Positions 1 through 6,428 of a stretch of DNA of 6,917 nt are shown piece after piece; position 1 is the stretch's first letter, and every line of letters starts with the position of its first letter. The notes under the pieces were generated by a model that saw only the letters and a program-made list of their open reading frames with translations, did no database searches and was not told where the DNA came from. The stretch is taken from contig JALUZN010000358.1 of the NCBI GenBank assembly GCA_027011835.1, forward strand, positions 1-6,917, given 5' to 3'. Origin of the DNA: Draconibacterium sp. Its GTDB lineage: Bacteria > Bacteroidota > Bacteroidia > Bacteroidales > Prolixibacteraceae. Both the position numbers and the translations under genes were made by a program.

Positions 1-948
1 TTTTACCTGAAATGCAAGAATATTAAATGGGAAAAATATTTTGGCCTCGACCAAAGTTTTGTCATTCACAGCACCGTTGTAAACTCGAACGACTTTAGCA
101 ATTCGATGTTTACATCGATGCGGACAAAAGATGCCATTGCCGATTATTACCGCGCAAAATTTGGGAAACGCCCCAATGTCGACACTGAAAACCCGGATAT
201 TGTTATTAACGTTCACGTTGTAAAAGATATCTGCACCATCTCACTCGACAGCTCGGGCGAGTCGCTGCACAAACGCGGCTACCGTGTAATTCAAGGTGCG
301 GCTCCACTAAACGAAGTGCTTGCTGCCGGAATGATTCTCCTCACGGGGTGGCACGGCGAAACCGACTTTATCGACCCGATGTGTGGCTCGGGAACACTCC
401 CCATAGAAGCGGCAATGATTGCCCAAAATATTCCGGCCGGAAGATTCAGGAAAAATTATGCTTTCGAAAACTGGAACGACTACGACCAGCTTTTGTGGGA
501 TAAAGTAAAAACGGCGGTAACGAAAAAAGAGTTTACTCATAAAATATATGCCTCCGATATTGATGGCGGAAACTTATTAAATGCCCAAACAAATGCACGA
601 AGGGCACTGGTTTTTAACAAAATAGTTTTTCAAAAATCAGATTTTAACGATTTGGAACTTTCTGTTAAGAATGCCACAATCTTAATCAATCCACCGTATG
701 GGGAACGATTAAAAGAGGAACATCTCGACGAGTTGTATGCTATGATTGGTGAACACCTAAAACATCATTTCGAGGGGTGCTCGGCCTGGATTATCTCCTC
801 AGCACTGGAAAGTATGAAACACATTGGGTTAAAAACGTCGGTAAAAAAAGAGCTGTTTAACGGCTCGTTACGATGCCGGTTTAACAACTACAAACTTTTT
901 AGCGGGAAGCTGCGAAACGAAACAAGAAAAGGGAATTCAAACCACTAA
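1..948 (+). CDS. THUMP-domain class I SAM-dependent RNA methyltransferase, RlmL-type (5' end outside window)
   Basis: The reading frame is open from base 1 to the stop at 946-948, giving 315 residues. Family members in this phylum are usually near 380 residues, so roughly 70 N-terminal residues lie upstream. Residues 1-75 are the end of a THUMP RNA-binding domain, followed by the linker HKRGYR. The Rossmann methyltransferase domain shows the SAM-binding motif DPMCGSGT at 125-132 and the amino-group N-methylation motif NPPYGERL at 230-237. These are the hallmarks of the UPF0020/RlmL N-terminal family, which makes m2G in 23S rRNA (G2445 in E. coli). The family is clear. The exact target nucleotide in Bacteroidota is an inference, so I give no symbol. 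The internal ATG at 106 would cut the THUMP domain and is not the start. This is a housekeeping gene, converging on the peptide gene to its right and with no visible functional link to the other genes here. Confidence 0.93.
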   Translation, partial: FYLKCKNIKWEKYFGLDQSFVIHSTVVNSNDFSNSMFTSMRTKDAIADYYRAKFGKRPNVDTENPDIVINVHVVKDICTISLDSSGESLHKRGYRVIQGAAPLNEVLAAGMILLTGWHGETDFIDPMCGSGTLPIEAAMIAQNIPAGRFRKNYAFENWNDYDQLLWDKVKTAVTKKEFTHKIYASDIDGGNLLNAQTNARRALVFNKIVFQKSDFNDLELSVKNATILINPPYGERLKEEHLDELYAMIGEHLKHHFEGCSAWIISSALESMKHIGLKTSVKKELFNGSLRCRFNNYKLFSGKLRNETRKGNSNH

Positions 949-964
949 ATGGTTTTAATTCCCT
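930..964. terminator. Bidirectional hairpin terminator between the methyltransferase and peptide genes
   Basis: Bases 930-944 pair with 950-964. There are 14 pairs, one C/T mismatch (938/956), and a 5-base loop at 945-949. The stop codon of the methyltransferase gene lies in the loop region, so the left arm is coding. On the plus strand the hairpin is followed by a moderately T-rich run (attatttatt). On the minus strand it is followed by ttttcttgttt. It can therefore end transcripts of both convergent genes. The hairpin is seen directly; the terminator role is inferred. Confidence 0.7.
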
Positions 965-1019
965 GATTATTTATTCATAAAACTTAATTGGTCGAACCTC
1001 TTAAGTATATTGCGTTTAT

Positions 1020-1172
1020 CTAATCATCATCTTCATCGTACTCATCTACCGGCAATGTCAAAGGTCTTTCCGGCTCATCTCCTGTTCCACCGCGAACATT
1101 TAGCATTTCAAGCTCGCTTAATACCTCAATTCCTGAAACTCTCTTTTCGTTAGATGCAAATATACTTTTCAT
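1020..1172 (-). CDS. Small GG-leader peptide precursor with acidic C-terminal core
   Basis: This gene encodes 50 residues. The first 29 resemble the leaders of Bacteroidetes ribosomal natural-product or secreted-peptide precursors (the GG-Bacteroidales precursor type, TIGR04149-like). The diagnostic part is LSELEMLNVRGG at 18-29, matching the family pattern L-S-x-x-E-M-x-x-[VI]-x-G-G. The remaining 21 residues (30-50) hold three prolines and end in DEYDEDDD, so the tail is very acidic. They have no Cys and few Ser/Thr, so a lanthipeptide-like core is unlikely. There is no Sec signal peptide and no transporter or C39 peptidase in the window. I chose ATG 1172 over ATG 1214 because the extra 14 residues of the longer form are unlike a leader, and because the putative promoter would start transcription near 1212-1214. 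The gene is divergent from the CHAT protease gene, with 131 bp between them. Its function is unknown: it could be a signal peptide, a protease substrate or a modified peptide. Confidence 0.72.
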   Translation of the reverse strand: MKSIFASNEKRVSGIEVLSELEMLNVRGGTGDEPERPLTLPVDEYDEDDD

Positions 1173-1220
1173 AATAAAAAAATTAATAATAACACATTTT
1201 AAATACACATTCATTATTAC

Positions 1221-1248
1221 ATTCCAAAAAGTTTAAAAAGGTAACCCC
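1221..1248 (-). promoter_or_regulatory. Candidate sigma-factor promoter of the GG-peptide gene
   Basis: Read on the minus strand this is GGGGTTACCTTTTTA, then 9 bases, then GAAT. The 14-base block (1234-1247) is identical to one upstream of the sigma gene (6290-6303), and the GAAT lies at the same distance, with 15 bases between TTACC and GAAT. That geometry fits an ECF-type -35/-10 pair. No canonical Bacteroidetes housekeeping -7 element (TAnnTTTG) is visible here. If GAAT is the -10 element, the transcript would start near 1212-1214, giving a leader of about 40 bases before ATG 1172. GGTNACC is itself palindromic, so a regulator-binding site is the alternative reading. Confidence 0.55.
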
Positions 1249-1303
1249 GTATTTGAAAAAAAAACAAAATTATTTTAAATTGCCTCCACAAATCCGGCAA
1301 TTC

Positions 1304-4165
1304 ATGCATTTCTCGAAAAAGTATATTCTTCTTTCTATCTTTATCCTCCACTATCTGTTCTGTTTCAGCCAAAATAAAAGCTTTATATCAGATAGTATTA
1401 GAGCCCGCCAGCTCTATTTTAAAGCAATAACACTTGGAAAAGAAGGATTACAACAGCAGGCTTTAGATACTTTTTTTTCCAGCCTCGACCTGCGAAAAAA
1501 GATATATGGTAACAAGAATTACAAACTGGGTGCAGTCTATTCGGGAATTGGAATTTCGTACCGGAATTTAGGAAATTACAATTTATCGTTAAAGTATTTT
1601 TTACTTGCCGAAAAAAGCTACGAGTTAAGTCATCACTTCTCAAAAAGAAACAAAATAAGAATCTATTCGAATATTGGAAATGTGTACCGGAACAAACTCG
1701 ATTTTAACCGGGCATTACAATACTTTAACCGAATTCGAACCATTTACGAAAACGATAAAAATACATCAACAGCCGATATTGCCGCCATTAATTACAAAAT
1801 TGCCGATATCTATTATTTAATTAAAGATGATTCAAAAGCCCTTGAGATTACAAATAAGAACATCAACAATGCGTATGCCGAAGATAAAATTCGCTACCAT
1901 CTGCTACTGGCCTACATAAACCAAATTCATTCGAATATAAAGAGTGCAAAAAATAATTACCAAAAGGCAATTCAGTTATCCATCCACCTTTATGGCAAAA
2001 AACATATAACTGTTGCAAATCAATATCTTAACTATTCTTTGTTTCTAATGTCTGTTGGCGAATTTAATGAAGCTGAAAAGACATTAAATACTGCTTTTTT
2101 AATTATAAAAAATATCCAACCAAAATTTGGATTAATTCTTGCTCACTATTATAATTTAAGGGGGAATTATATCCAAGATATTCCGGTAGATAAACAGGAT
2201 AAGACTTTATGGCTGGAACAAAAAACTGAAAATTTACACAAAGCCATTCAATGGTATAGAAAAGCGTTAACTGCTTTAAAGTTTCCTGCAAACTACTCGC
2301 AGGAGATTATAAAAAACAGTTCGGAGAATTACATCTCAACAATTGGATGCATCAACTATTTAAAAAAGATTGCTACCACTTATACCGAAATAGCATCGGT
2401 TGCAAAAGGGCAGAAACCGGAACAATATTTAATTGCTCTTTCAAACGCCATAAACAATTACCAAATTGCCGGCACTTTAATACAAAAGGCGCGAATGGAA
2501 CTGTCGGGCGACAAAAGTAAGATACAACTTACAGAGCTGGAGTATTCCACCTTCCAGGATTTGGTGCAAACAGCCTACTGTGCCTACACCGCAACAAAAA
2601 ACAGTAAGTATACAGAAATGGCTTTCGAGAGTGCCGAACGAATAAAAAGCAGTTCGGTTTTCGACAAACTCACAACCGAGTTGGCAATGGAAAACAGCTT
2701 AATCCCCGACAGCTTATTGCAACTTGAACGTAGAATAAACAGCACCATAACCATCTATACAGAAAAACTATTTGAAGAGAACAGCAAAGAAAACAGCGAC
2801 CCGGCAAAAATAGAACAATACAAAACAACTATTTTTAAAGCTACCCGGAAAAGAGAAAACCTTAACCGCTATCTCGAACAGGAGTATAACGATTACTACA
2901 ATTTAAAGTACTCGGCATCGATGCTTTCCATTCGTAAATTACAAAAGAAGATGGGATTTAACGATGTAATTTTAGAATACGTTTTAAACGAGAAAGATAC
3001 GGCAAGCGAGTTATATACTTTTACGATTTCGAAAAACAGTGTTGAGTTTAACAAACAAGATGTTGGGGCACATTTTGTTGGCACCATCGAATCGGTATTT
3101 CGTTTTATGGCAAATCCGGAATATGCTTTTACAACCAACGACGAGTCGAAACAGTTTTGTGTCGAATCGCATCAACTTTACAATCACCTTATTTTCCCAT
3201 TTCGCAGCCACCTTCAAAACAAACACCTAACCATTATCCCCGACGGAAAACTAAACTACATTGCATTTGAAGCTCTACTTCAGAATTTGCCCGACACAAC
3301 AAAACCTATTCAGTTTAACAAACTCGACTATTTGATAAAGAGTCAGAACATCAACTATTCAAACTCGGCAAATCTTCTGTTTCAGAAAAATAAGCTATTT
3401 CCCAAAATGCAAAACAAAGTGGTTGCCTTTGCTCCTGAATACAACAACGACACCCTTGAACTTAGCGGAAAAAGAATTGCAATTCCACCACTTCCGGGTG
3501 TTCAAAAAGAGGTAAAACACATTTCGAATACCGTAAAAGTCAAAGTTTATAAAGGCAACGATGCCACAGAACAACAATTCAGAGCAATTGCCAACAAATA
3601 CGACATTTTACATTTGGCCATGCACGCCTACATAAACGATTCGCTACCCGGATTTTCGCGTTTAGTTTTCTCTCCTACCTCAACAACAGATAATTTTTCT
3701 GACGGCTTATTAAACACTGCCGACATTTACAATTTAAATTTAAATGCGAGGTTAACAGTTTTAAGCGCCTGCAACACAGGAGGCGGGATATTAAAAAAAG
3801 GCGAAGGAATAATGAGCCTTGCCCGCGGTTTCTTTTATGCCGGATGTCCGGCAATAATTATGTCGTTGTGGGAGGTAGACGACCAGTCGGCAACAAAAAT
3901 TATGCAGTCGTTTTATAAAAACTTAAAACGGGGCAACACAAAATCGGAAGCGTTGCGGCAGGCAAAGTTGAAATATCTTTCATCGGTAAGTTCGAGAAGA
4001 GCTCATCCTCACTATTGGTTAGGTTACATTAGTATTGGCAACAACATGCCACTTTATAAAAGTTACGATTTCTATTTTTTCGTCTTTTTAGTTATTATTT
4101 TAGTTTTGGTAGCACTCAATCAAATTCTAAGAATAAAAAAAGCCCGTAAAAAACGGGCTTCCTGA
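1304..4165 (+). CDS. Membrane-tethered periplasmic TPR-CHAT protease
   Basis: The protein is 953 residues when started at ATG 1304. Residues 1-22 form a signal peptide (MHFSKK, a hydrophobic stretch, then CFS before Q23). A frame-extended TTG start at 1253 would put 17 poorly fitting residues in front of it. TPR-like helical repeats follow at about 24-330, with motifs such as AVYSGIGISYRNLGNYN, and then a long helical region to about 540. The CHAT domain (caspase/separase-like, clan CD) spans about 613-913. It shows IPDGKLNYIAFEAL, PPLPGVQKEV, the catalytic His774 in LHLAMHA, and the catalytic Cys823 in LSACNTGGG, followed by GEGIMSLARGFFYAG and SLWEVDDQSA. A transmembrane helix at about 921-942 and a basic tail (KKARKKR) end the protein, so the CHAT domain faces the periplasm. 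Both active-site residues are present, so I expect an active cysteine protease. The substrate is unknown; the adjacent GG peptide and the TPR anti-sigma-like protein are candidates. Confidence 0.92.
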   Translation: MHFSKKYILLSIFILHYLFCFSQNKSFISDSIRARQLYFKAITLGKEGLQQQALDTFFSSLDLRKKIYGNKNYKLGAVYSGIGISYRNLGNYNLSLKYFLLAEKSYELSHHFSKRNKIRIYSNIGNVYRNKLDFNRALQYFNRIRTIYENDKNTSTADIAAINYKIADIYYLIKDDSKALEITNKNINNAYAEDKIRYHLLLAYINQIHSNIKSAKNNYQKAIQLSIHLYGKKHITVANQYLNYSLFLMSVGEFNEAEKTLNTAFLIIKNIQPKFGLILAHYYNLRGNYIQDIPVDKQDKTLWLEQKTENLHKAIQWYRKALTALKFPANYSQEIIKNSSENYISTIGCINYLKKIATTYTEIASVAKGQKPEQYLIALSNAINNYQIAGTLIQKARMELSGDKSKIQLTELEYSTFQDLVQTAYCAYTATKNSKYTEMAFESAERIKSSSVFDKLTTELAMENSLIPDSLLQLERRINSTITIYTEKLFEENSKENSDPAKIEQYKTTIFKATRKRENLNRYLEQEYNDYYNLKYSASMLSIRKLQKKMGFNDVILEYVLNEKDTASELYTFTISKNSVEFNKQDVGAHFVGTIESVFRFMANPEYAFTTNDESKQFCVESHQLYNHLIFPFRSHLQNKHLTIIPDGKLNYIAFEALLQNLPDTTKPIQFNKLDYLIKSQNINYSNSANLLFQKNKLFPKMQNKVVAFAPEYNNDTLELSGKRIAIPPLPGVQKEVKHISNTVKVKVYKGNDATEQQFRAIANKYDILHLAMHAYINDSLPGFSRLVFSPTSTTDNFSDGLLNTADIYNLNLNARLTVLSACNTGGGILKKGEGIMSLARGFFYAGCPAIIMSLWEVDDQSATKIMQSFYKNLKRGNTKSEALRQAKLKYLSSVSSRRAHPHYWLGYISIGNNMPLYKSYDFYFFVFLVIILVLVALNQILRIKKARKKRAS
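4134..4160 (-). terminator. Intrinsic terminator of the sigma operon, inside the 3' end of the CHAT gene
   Basis: Bases 4140-4147 pair perfectly with 4153-4160 (AAGCCCGT/ACGGGCTT), with a 5-base loop. On the minus strand the stem is followed directly by an uninterrupted T-run ending in TTATTC, which is textbook intrinsic-terminator form. It sits 33 bp past the stop of the membrane TPR gene. The same bases encode the last basic residues of the CHAT protein. On the plus strand the tail (cctgaatgtgtattttg) is weak, so it serves the CHAT transcript poorly at best. Confidence 0.85.
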
Positions 4166-4192
4166 ATGTGTATTTTGTTGCAAATTAATATT

Positions 4193-5686
4193 TTATTCGG
4201 GAACAAGTTTTAAACGCCGCAAAACGGCTTTTGCATCTTCCTCAAAATATCCTTCTTTATTAATTATTGCCAATAGCTCCTGCTCGGCTTCAATTTTCTT
4301 TCCCAGTCTCATATAACAGAGGCTTCGATACCACTCTGCCTCTTCAACAAATAAGTTATTTCCGTTTTTAATAACCTCCGAATAATCGGCAATAGCCTGT
4401 TTTAGTTTACCCATTTTTTGCCAGCTGGCACCTGCATAAAAACGAAAAACAGGATTATCGCTTGTTAACTCGTCGTTTTCGTCTAACAATTTAACCACTT
4501 CTGAATATTTGCCACTGGCAAATGCGTGCTGCGCTTTTTGTAATAACGTAACATTTGTCGACACCGAACGTTCGGCCGACCATTCGGGCAACCTAAAAAA
4601 CTTATCGTATGTATTTTGCACCGAGAAATAACCACTGCTAAAGACTCCTCCAACTGCAACAAGAAGCACTACCACTGCAACACTTGTTCGTATAAGACTA
4701 TTCAACTTAAACGAAATAGTAGGTATTAATCTTCGGGTTTTGCTCTCCTCTGCTAATTCTTTCGCTGTATTTAATTCTGCCCGTAATTCCCGAATATCTG
4801 CTTCGCCAATTGTTTCGTTAATTTGACGACGCAATTTAACTTCTGCCAATAAATCGGAATTTTCTTTTAACTCGGCATTAAATGCTTCGAGCAAATCTCC
4901 GTCTAACTCGCCGTCAATAAAATCTTCAATCTCTTGTTCGCTAACATTCCACGATGTTTCCGTTTTTATAATTCTCGAAATTCGATGTCTCAGGTCAATT
5001 ACATCGTTTTCGGCAAGTGCAGCTTCAATCTCTTTATGGAGTTCAATATCGCTTTTTAATTCACGACTATTCCGAAGTTCCTCTTCAAACTCAGCCAATT
5101 GTTCCTGGCTTAAGTCGTTGTTTAAGAAATCATCAATCTCCTCAACACCAAATCGTGGTTCCATCGATTTTGCCACTTCCGACAAAGTGTGCCTGAGATT
5201 AAGAATGTCCTTTTCAAGAATTGCTTCTTCAATTCCATCAAATTCTTCGAAGTTAAATTCATCGATGTCACTTTTTCCCTCGGCAGGTTTACCCTGCTCT
5301 TTATAAAACTGGTGAACGGTCTCTTTCTCGGCAATTTTATGCTGGTGAACGTGTACTTTAGGCATCGAGTCGTAATGCTCCATCAATTCTTCGAAAGAAT
5401 GCGCGTCGGTAACTTCGTTAAAATTGGTGAGGTTTGTTAATAAATCGAATGAATCGTTGTGCGAATTGGAGTCTGTTTGTTGGCTAGCAGCACTTTTAAG
5501 TTTTTTCCTGAGGGTTAAAACATCGCGTTCGGTTAATGCTTTGTTAATCTCTATTCTTAGCTTCACCTCGCTCCTGAGCTTTGCATCCATTTTTAGCTCA
5601 GCTTCAAACTGAAGTTTTGCCTCGTTGCTTAACAGCCCCTGGCAATAATCTTCAACTTGGTCGAAATAGTTAAAATCAGGTGTCAT
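4193..5686 (-). CDS. Membrane TPR protein with tandem anti-sigma-like modules, probable regulator of the sigma factor
   Basis: The protein has 497 residues. The N-terminal part carries three copies of a roughly 55-residue module at 10-64, 182-237 and 251-306, plus the C-terminal half of a fourth at 152-168. The consensus is [IV]-[ED]-D-[YF]...L...F..EL......L..[ED][VI]...I...[IL].E.D[VI]..LR..[LI]. In each full copy, 36 residues separate the first position from the Ile that opens the second half. This pattern resembles the N-terminal segment of Bacteroidota anti-sigma-like proteins encoded next to ECF genes, but it has no HxxxCxxC zinc site. Residues 331-354 form one transmembrane helix preceded by Lys and Arg, predicting a cytoplasmic N-terminus. 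Residues about 380-495 are two to three TPR-like repeats outside. The start codon overlaps the sigma gene, so the two are translationally coupled. The likely role is membrane sequestration of the sigma factor and sensing of an envelope signal, perhaps through TPR contacts with the CHAT protein. Anti-sigma function is inferred from context and resemblance. Confidence 0.85.
   Translation of the reverse strand: MTPDFNYFDQVEDYCQGLLSNEAKLQFEAELKMDAKLRSEVKLRIEINKALTERDVLTLRKKLKSAASQQTDSNSHNDSFDLLTNLTNFNEVTDAHSFEELMEHYDSMPKVHVHQHKIAEKETVHQFYKEQGKPAEGKSDIDEFNFEEFDGIEEAILEKDILNLRHTLSEVAKSMEPRFGVEEIDDFLNNDLSQEQLAEFEEELRNSRELKSDIELHKEIEAALAENDVIDLRHRISRIIKTETSWNVSEQEIEDFIDGELDGDLLEAFNAELKENSDLLAEVKLRRQINETIGEADIRELRAELNTAKELAEESKTRRLIPTISFKLNSLIRTSVAVVVLLVAVGGVFSSGYFSVQNTYDKFFRLPEWSAERSVSTNVTLLQKAQHAFASGKYSEVVKLLDENDELTSDNPVFRFYAGASWQKMGKLKQAIADYSEVIKNGNNLFVEEAEWYRSLCYMRLGKKIEAEQELLAIINKEGYFEEDAKAVLRRLKLVPE
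4769..5659 (-). repeat. Degenerate in-gene tandem repeat coding for anti-sigma-like modules
   Basis: Four protein-level repeats lie within the membrane TPR gene: full modules at 5495-5659, 4976-5143 and 4769-4936, and a half module at 5183-5233. The clearest shared piece appears as INKALTERDVLTLRKKL, IEEAILEKDILNLRHTL, IEAALAENDVIDLRHRI and INETIGEADIRELRAEL. The copies have diverged a good deal at protein level and the DNA no longer shows obvious identity, so the duplication is old. The second and third full copies start 69 residues apart. A unique linker of about 85 residues separates the first copy from the half copy. Confidence 0.8.
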
Positions 5687-6263
5687 CTTCTAGTATCTTT
5701 TTAAATTCTGTATCTTGTTTAATCCTTTTTACTAAAATCTCTTTACACTTAAATTTTCGTGTTTTTGCATACTTCTCGCTCTTGTATCCCATTATTTTTG
5801 CAATTTCTTTTAACGGGACTTTTTCGAAAAATAGCTGCATTAATTTTTGACAATCGGTACTTAGGGTAGCAAAGTGTTTTTGATATAATCCATACCGTTC
5901 GTTTTTATTTACCAACTCAACCAGGTTTTCGTCGTATAAATTTTCCTGAAACGGCAATGTATCGTTTAACCTTTCTCTTTCAATTCTGCGTTTCTCGAGC
6001 TGTTTTAGCCAAAGAAACCGACAAACCGAAAACAGATACCCGGCAAAAGAACTCTTCTCTAAAATTAAATCATTCTCTTTCAGTTTCCGATAGATTATAA
6101 TAATGGCTTCCTGAAATATGTCGCTGGCATCGTCTTCGCTCCCTTGATTTTTTCTGACGAAATAGCTAATCTTATAGTAGTACTGTTTGTAGATGTATTG
6201 TAAGATTAAACTGTCGTGCCGTAAAACTCCTTTCAGAATTTGCTCGTCGCTATAAACTATCAT
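5676..6263 (-). CDS. Sigma-70 family RNA polymerase sigma factor, ECF type
   Basis: The protein has 195 residues, the normal ECF length. Region 2 covers about residues 20-100, with the core-binding and promoter-melting helices seen in DASDIFQEAIIIIYRKL and SSFAGYLFSVCRFLWLKQLEKRR. Region 4 covers about 133-181, with the helix-turn-helix in LSTDCQKLMQLFFEKVPLKEIAKIMGYKS. No other domain is present. The start ATG at 6263 is preceded by TAGAAG. Upstream lies the bipartite motif shared with the peptide gene, suggesting that this sigma factor transcribes its own operon. The last 11 bp overlap the start of the membrane TPR gene, which is its likely anti-sigma partner. The family assignment is firm; autoregulation is inferred. 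Confidence 0.95.
   Translation of the reverse strand: MIVYSDEQILKGVLRHDSLILQYIYKQYYYKISYFVRKNQGSEDDASDIFQEAIIIIYRKLKENDLILEKSSFAGYLFSVCRFLWLKQLEKRRIERERLNDTLPFQENLYDENLVELVNKNERYGLYQKHFATLSTDCQKLMQLFFEKVPLKEIAKIMGYKSEKYAKTRKFKCKEILVKRIKQDTEFKKILEDDT
5684..5692 (-). promoter_or_regulatory. Translation start context of the membrane TPR gene, within the end of the sigma gene
   Basis: The ATG is preceded by TAGAAG inside the last codons of the sigma gene, whose stop TGA comes 8 bases after the A of this ATG. The 10 bases TAGAAGATGA are identical at the sigma gene's own start (6260-6269). AGAAG is a weak Shine-Dalgarno-like stretch. The overlap points to coupled translation and balanced amounts of the two proteins. 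Confidence 0.5.
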
Positions 6264-6269
6264 CTTCTA
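6264..6269 (-). promoter_or_regulatory. Translation start context of the sigma gene
   Basis: TAGAAG lies directly before the ATG, the same sequence as in front of the second gene of the operon. If the upstream GAAT (6277-6280) is a -10 element, transcription would begin about 6 bases before this ATG. The mRNA leader would then be very short, and the AGAAG would be at or near the 5' end. The actual start site is not visible from sequence. Confidence 0.35.
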
Positions 6270-6276
6270 TCTAATT

Positions 6277-6303
6277 ATTCGGTTTTTACTAAAAAGGTAA
6301 CCC
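6277..6303 (-). promoter_or_regulatory. Candidate autoregulatory promoter of the sigma operon
   Basis: On the minus strand this is GGGTTACCTTTTTA, then 9 bases, then GAAT. It matches the element upstream of the GG-peptide gene exactly in the 14-base block, in the GAAT, and in their spacing. I found no further exact copy in the window. Two identical spaced elements in front of a sigma gene and a nearby small gene are what an ECF factor that drives its own operon plus a target would produce. A binding site for another regulator cannot be excluded. Confidence 0.55.
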
Positions 6304-6428
6304 TCTACTATGGATTAAAGCAAAATGTTTTGTGTATTGAACTTATTAAAAAAATTCAACTGAGTTTGAAAAACAACTAATTAGTGGTAAATATAAAAAG
6401 ATATTATTTGAAAAAGAACAAAAACAAA

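Noticed and set aside
1173..1214. Longer form of the GG peptide from ATG 1214
   Set aside because: The putative promoter would start transcription at about this position, and the added residues do not match leader peptides. It is not strictly excluded.
1253..1303. TTG start extending the CHAT protein by 17 residues
   Set aside because: The extension would place 17 residues ahead of a well-formed signal peptide that begins naturally at ATG 1304, and no ribosome-binding site precedes the TTG.
2896..3577. Antisense and alternate-frame ORFs within the CHAT gene
   Set aside because: They are shadows of a strongly supported coding frame with clear domain motifs.
1304..4165. CRISPR type III-E (craspase-like) or gasdermin-activating CHAT system
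   Set aside because: There are no CRISPR repeats, no Cas proteins and no gasdermin-sized neighbour, and this CHAT protein is exported and membrane-anchored.
5118..5612. Plus-strand and alternate-frame ORFs inside the membrane TPR gene
   Set aside because: They are shadows; the repeated modules, transmembrane helix and TPRs are in the minus-strand 497-residue frame.
4193..5686. Zinc-binding anti-sigma factor
   Set aside because: No HxxxCxxC motif is present; the only Cys in the modules is Cys15. The resemblance is to the zinc-less modules.
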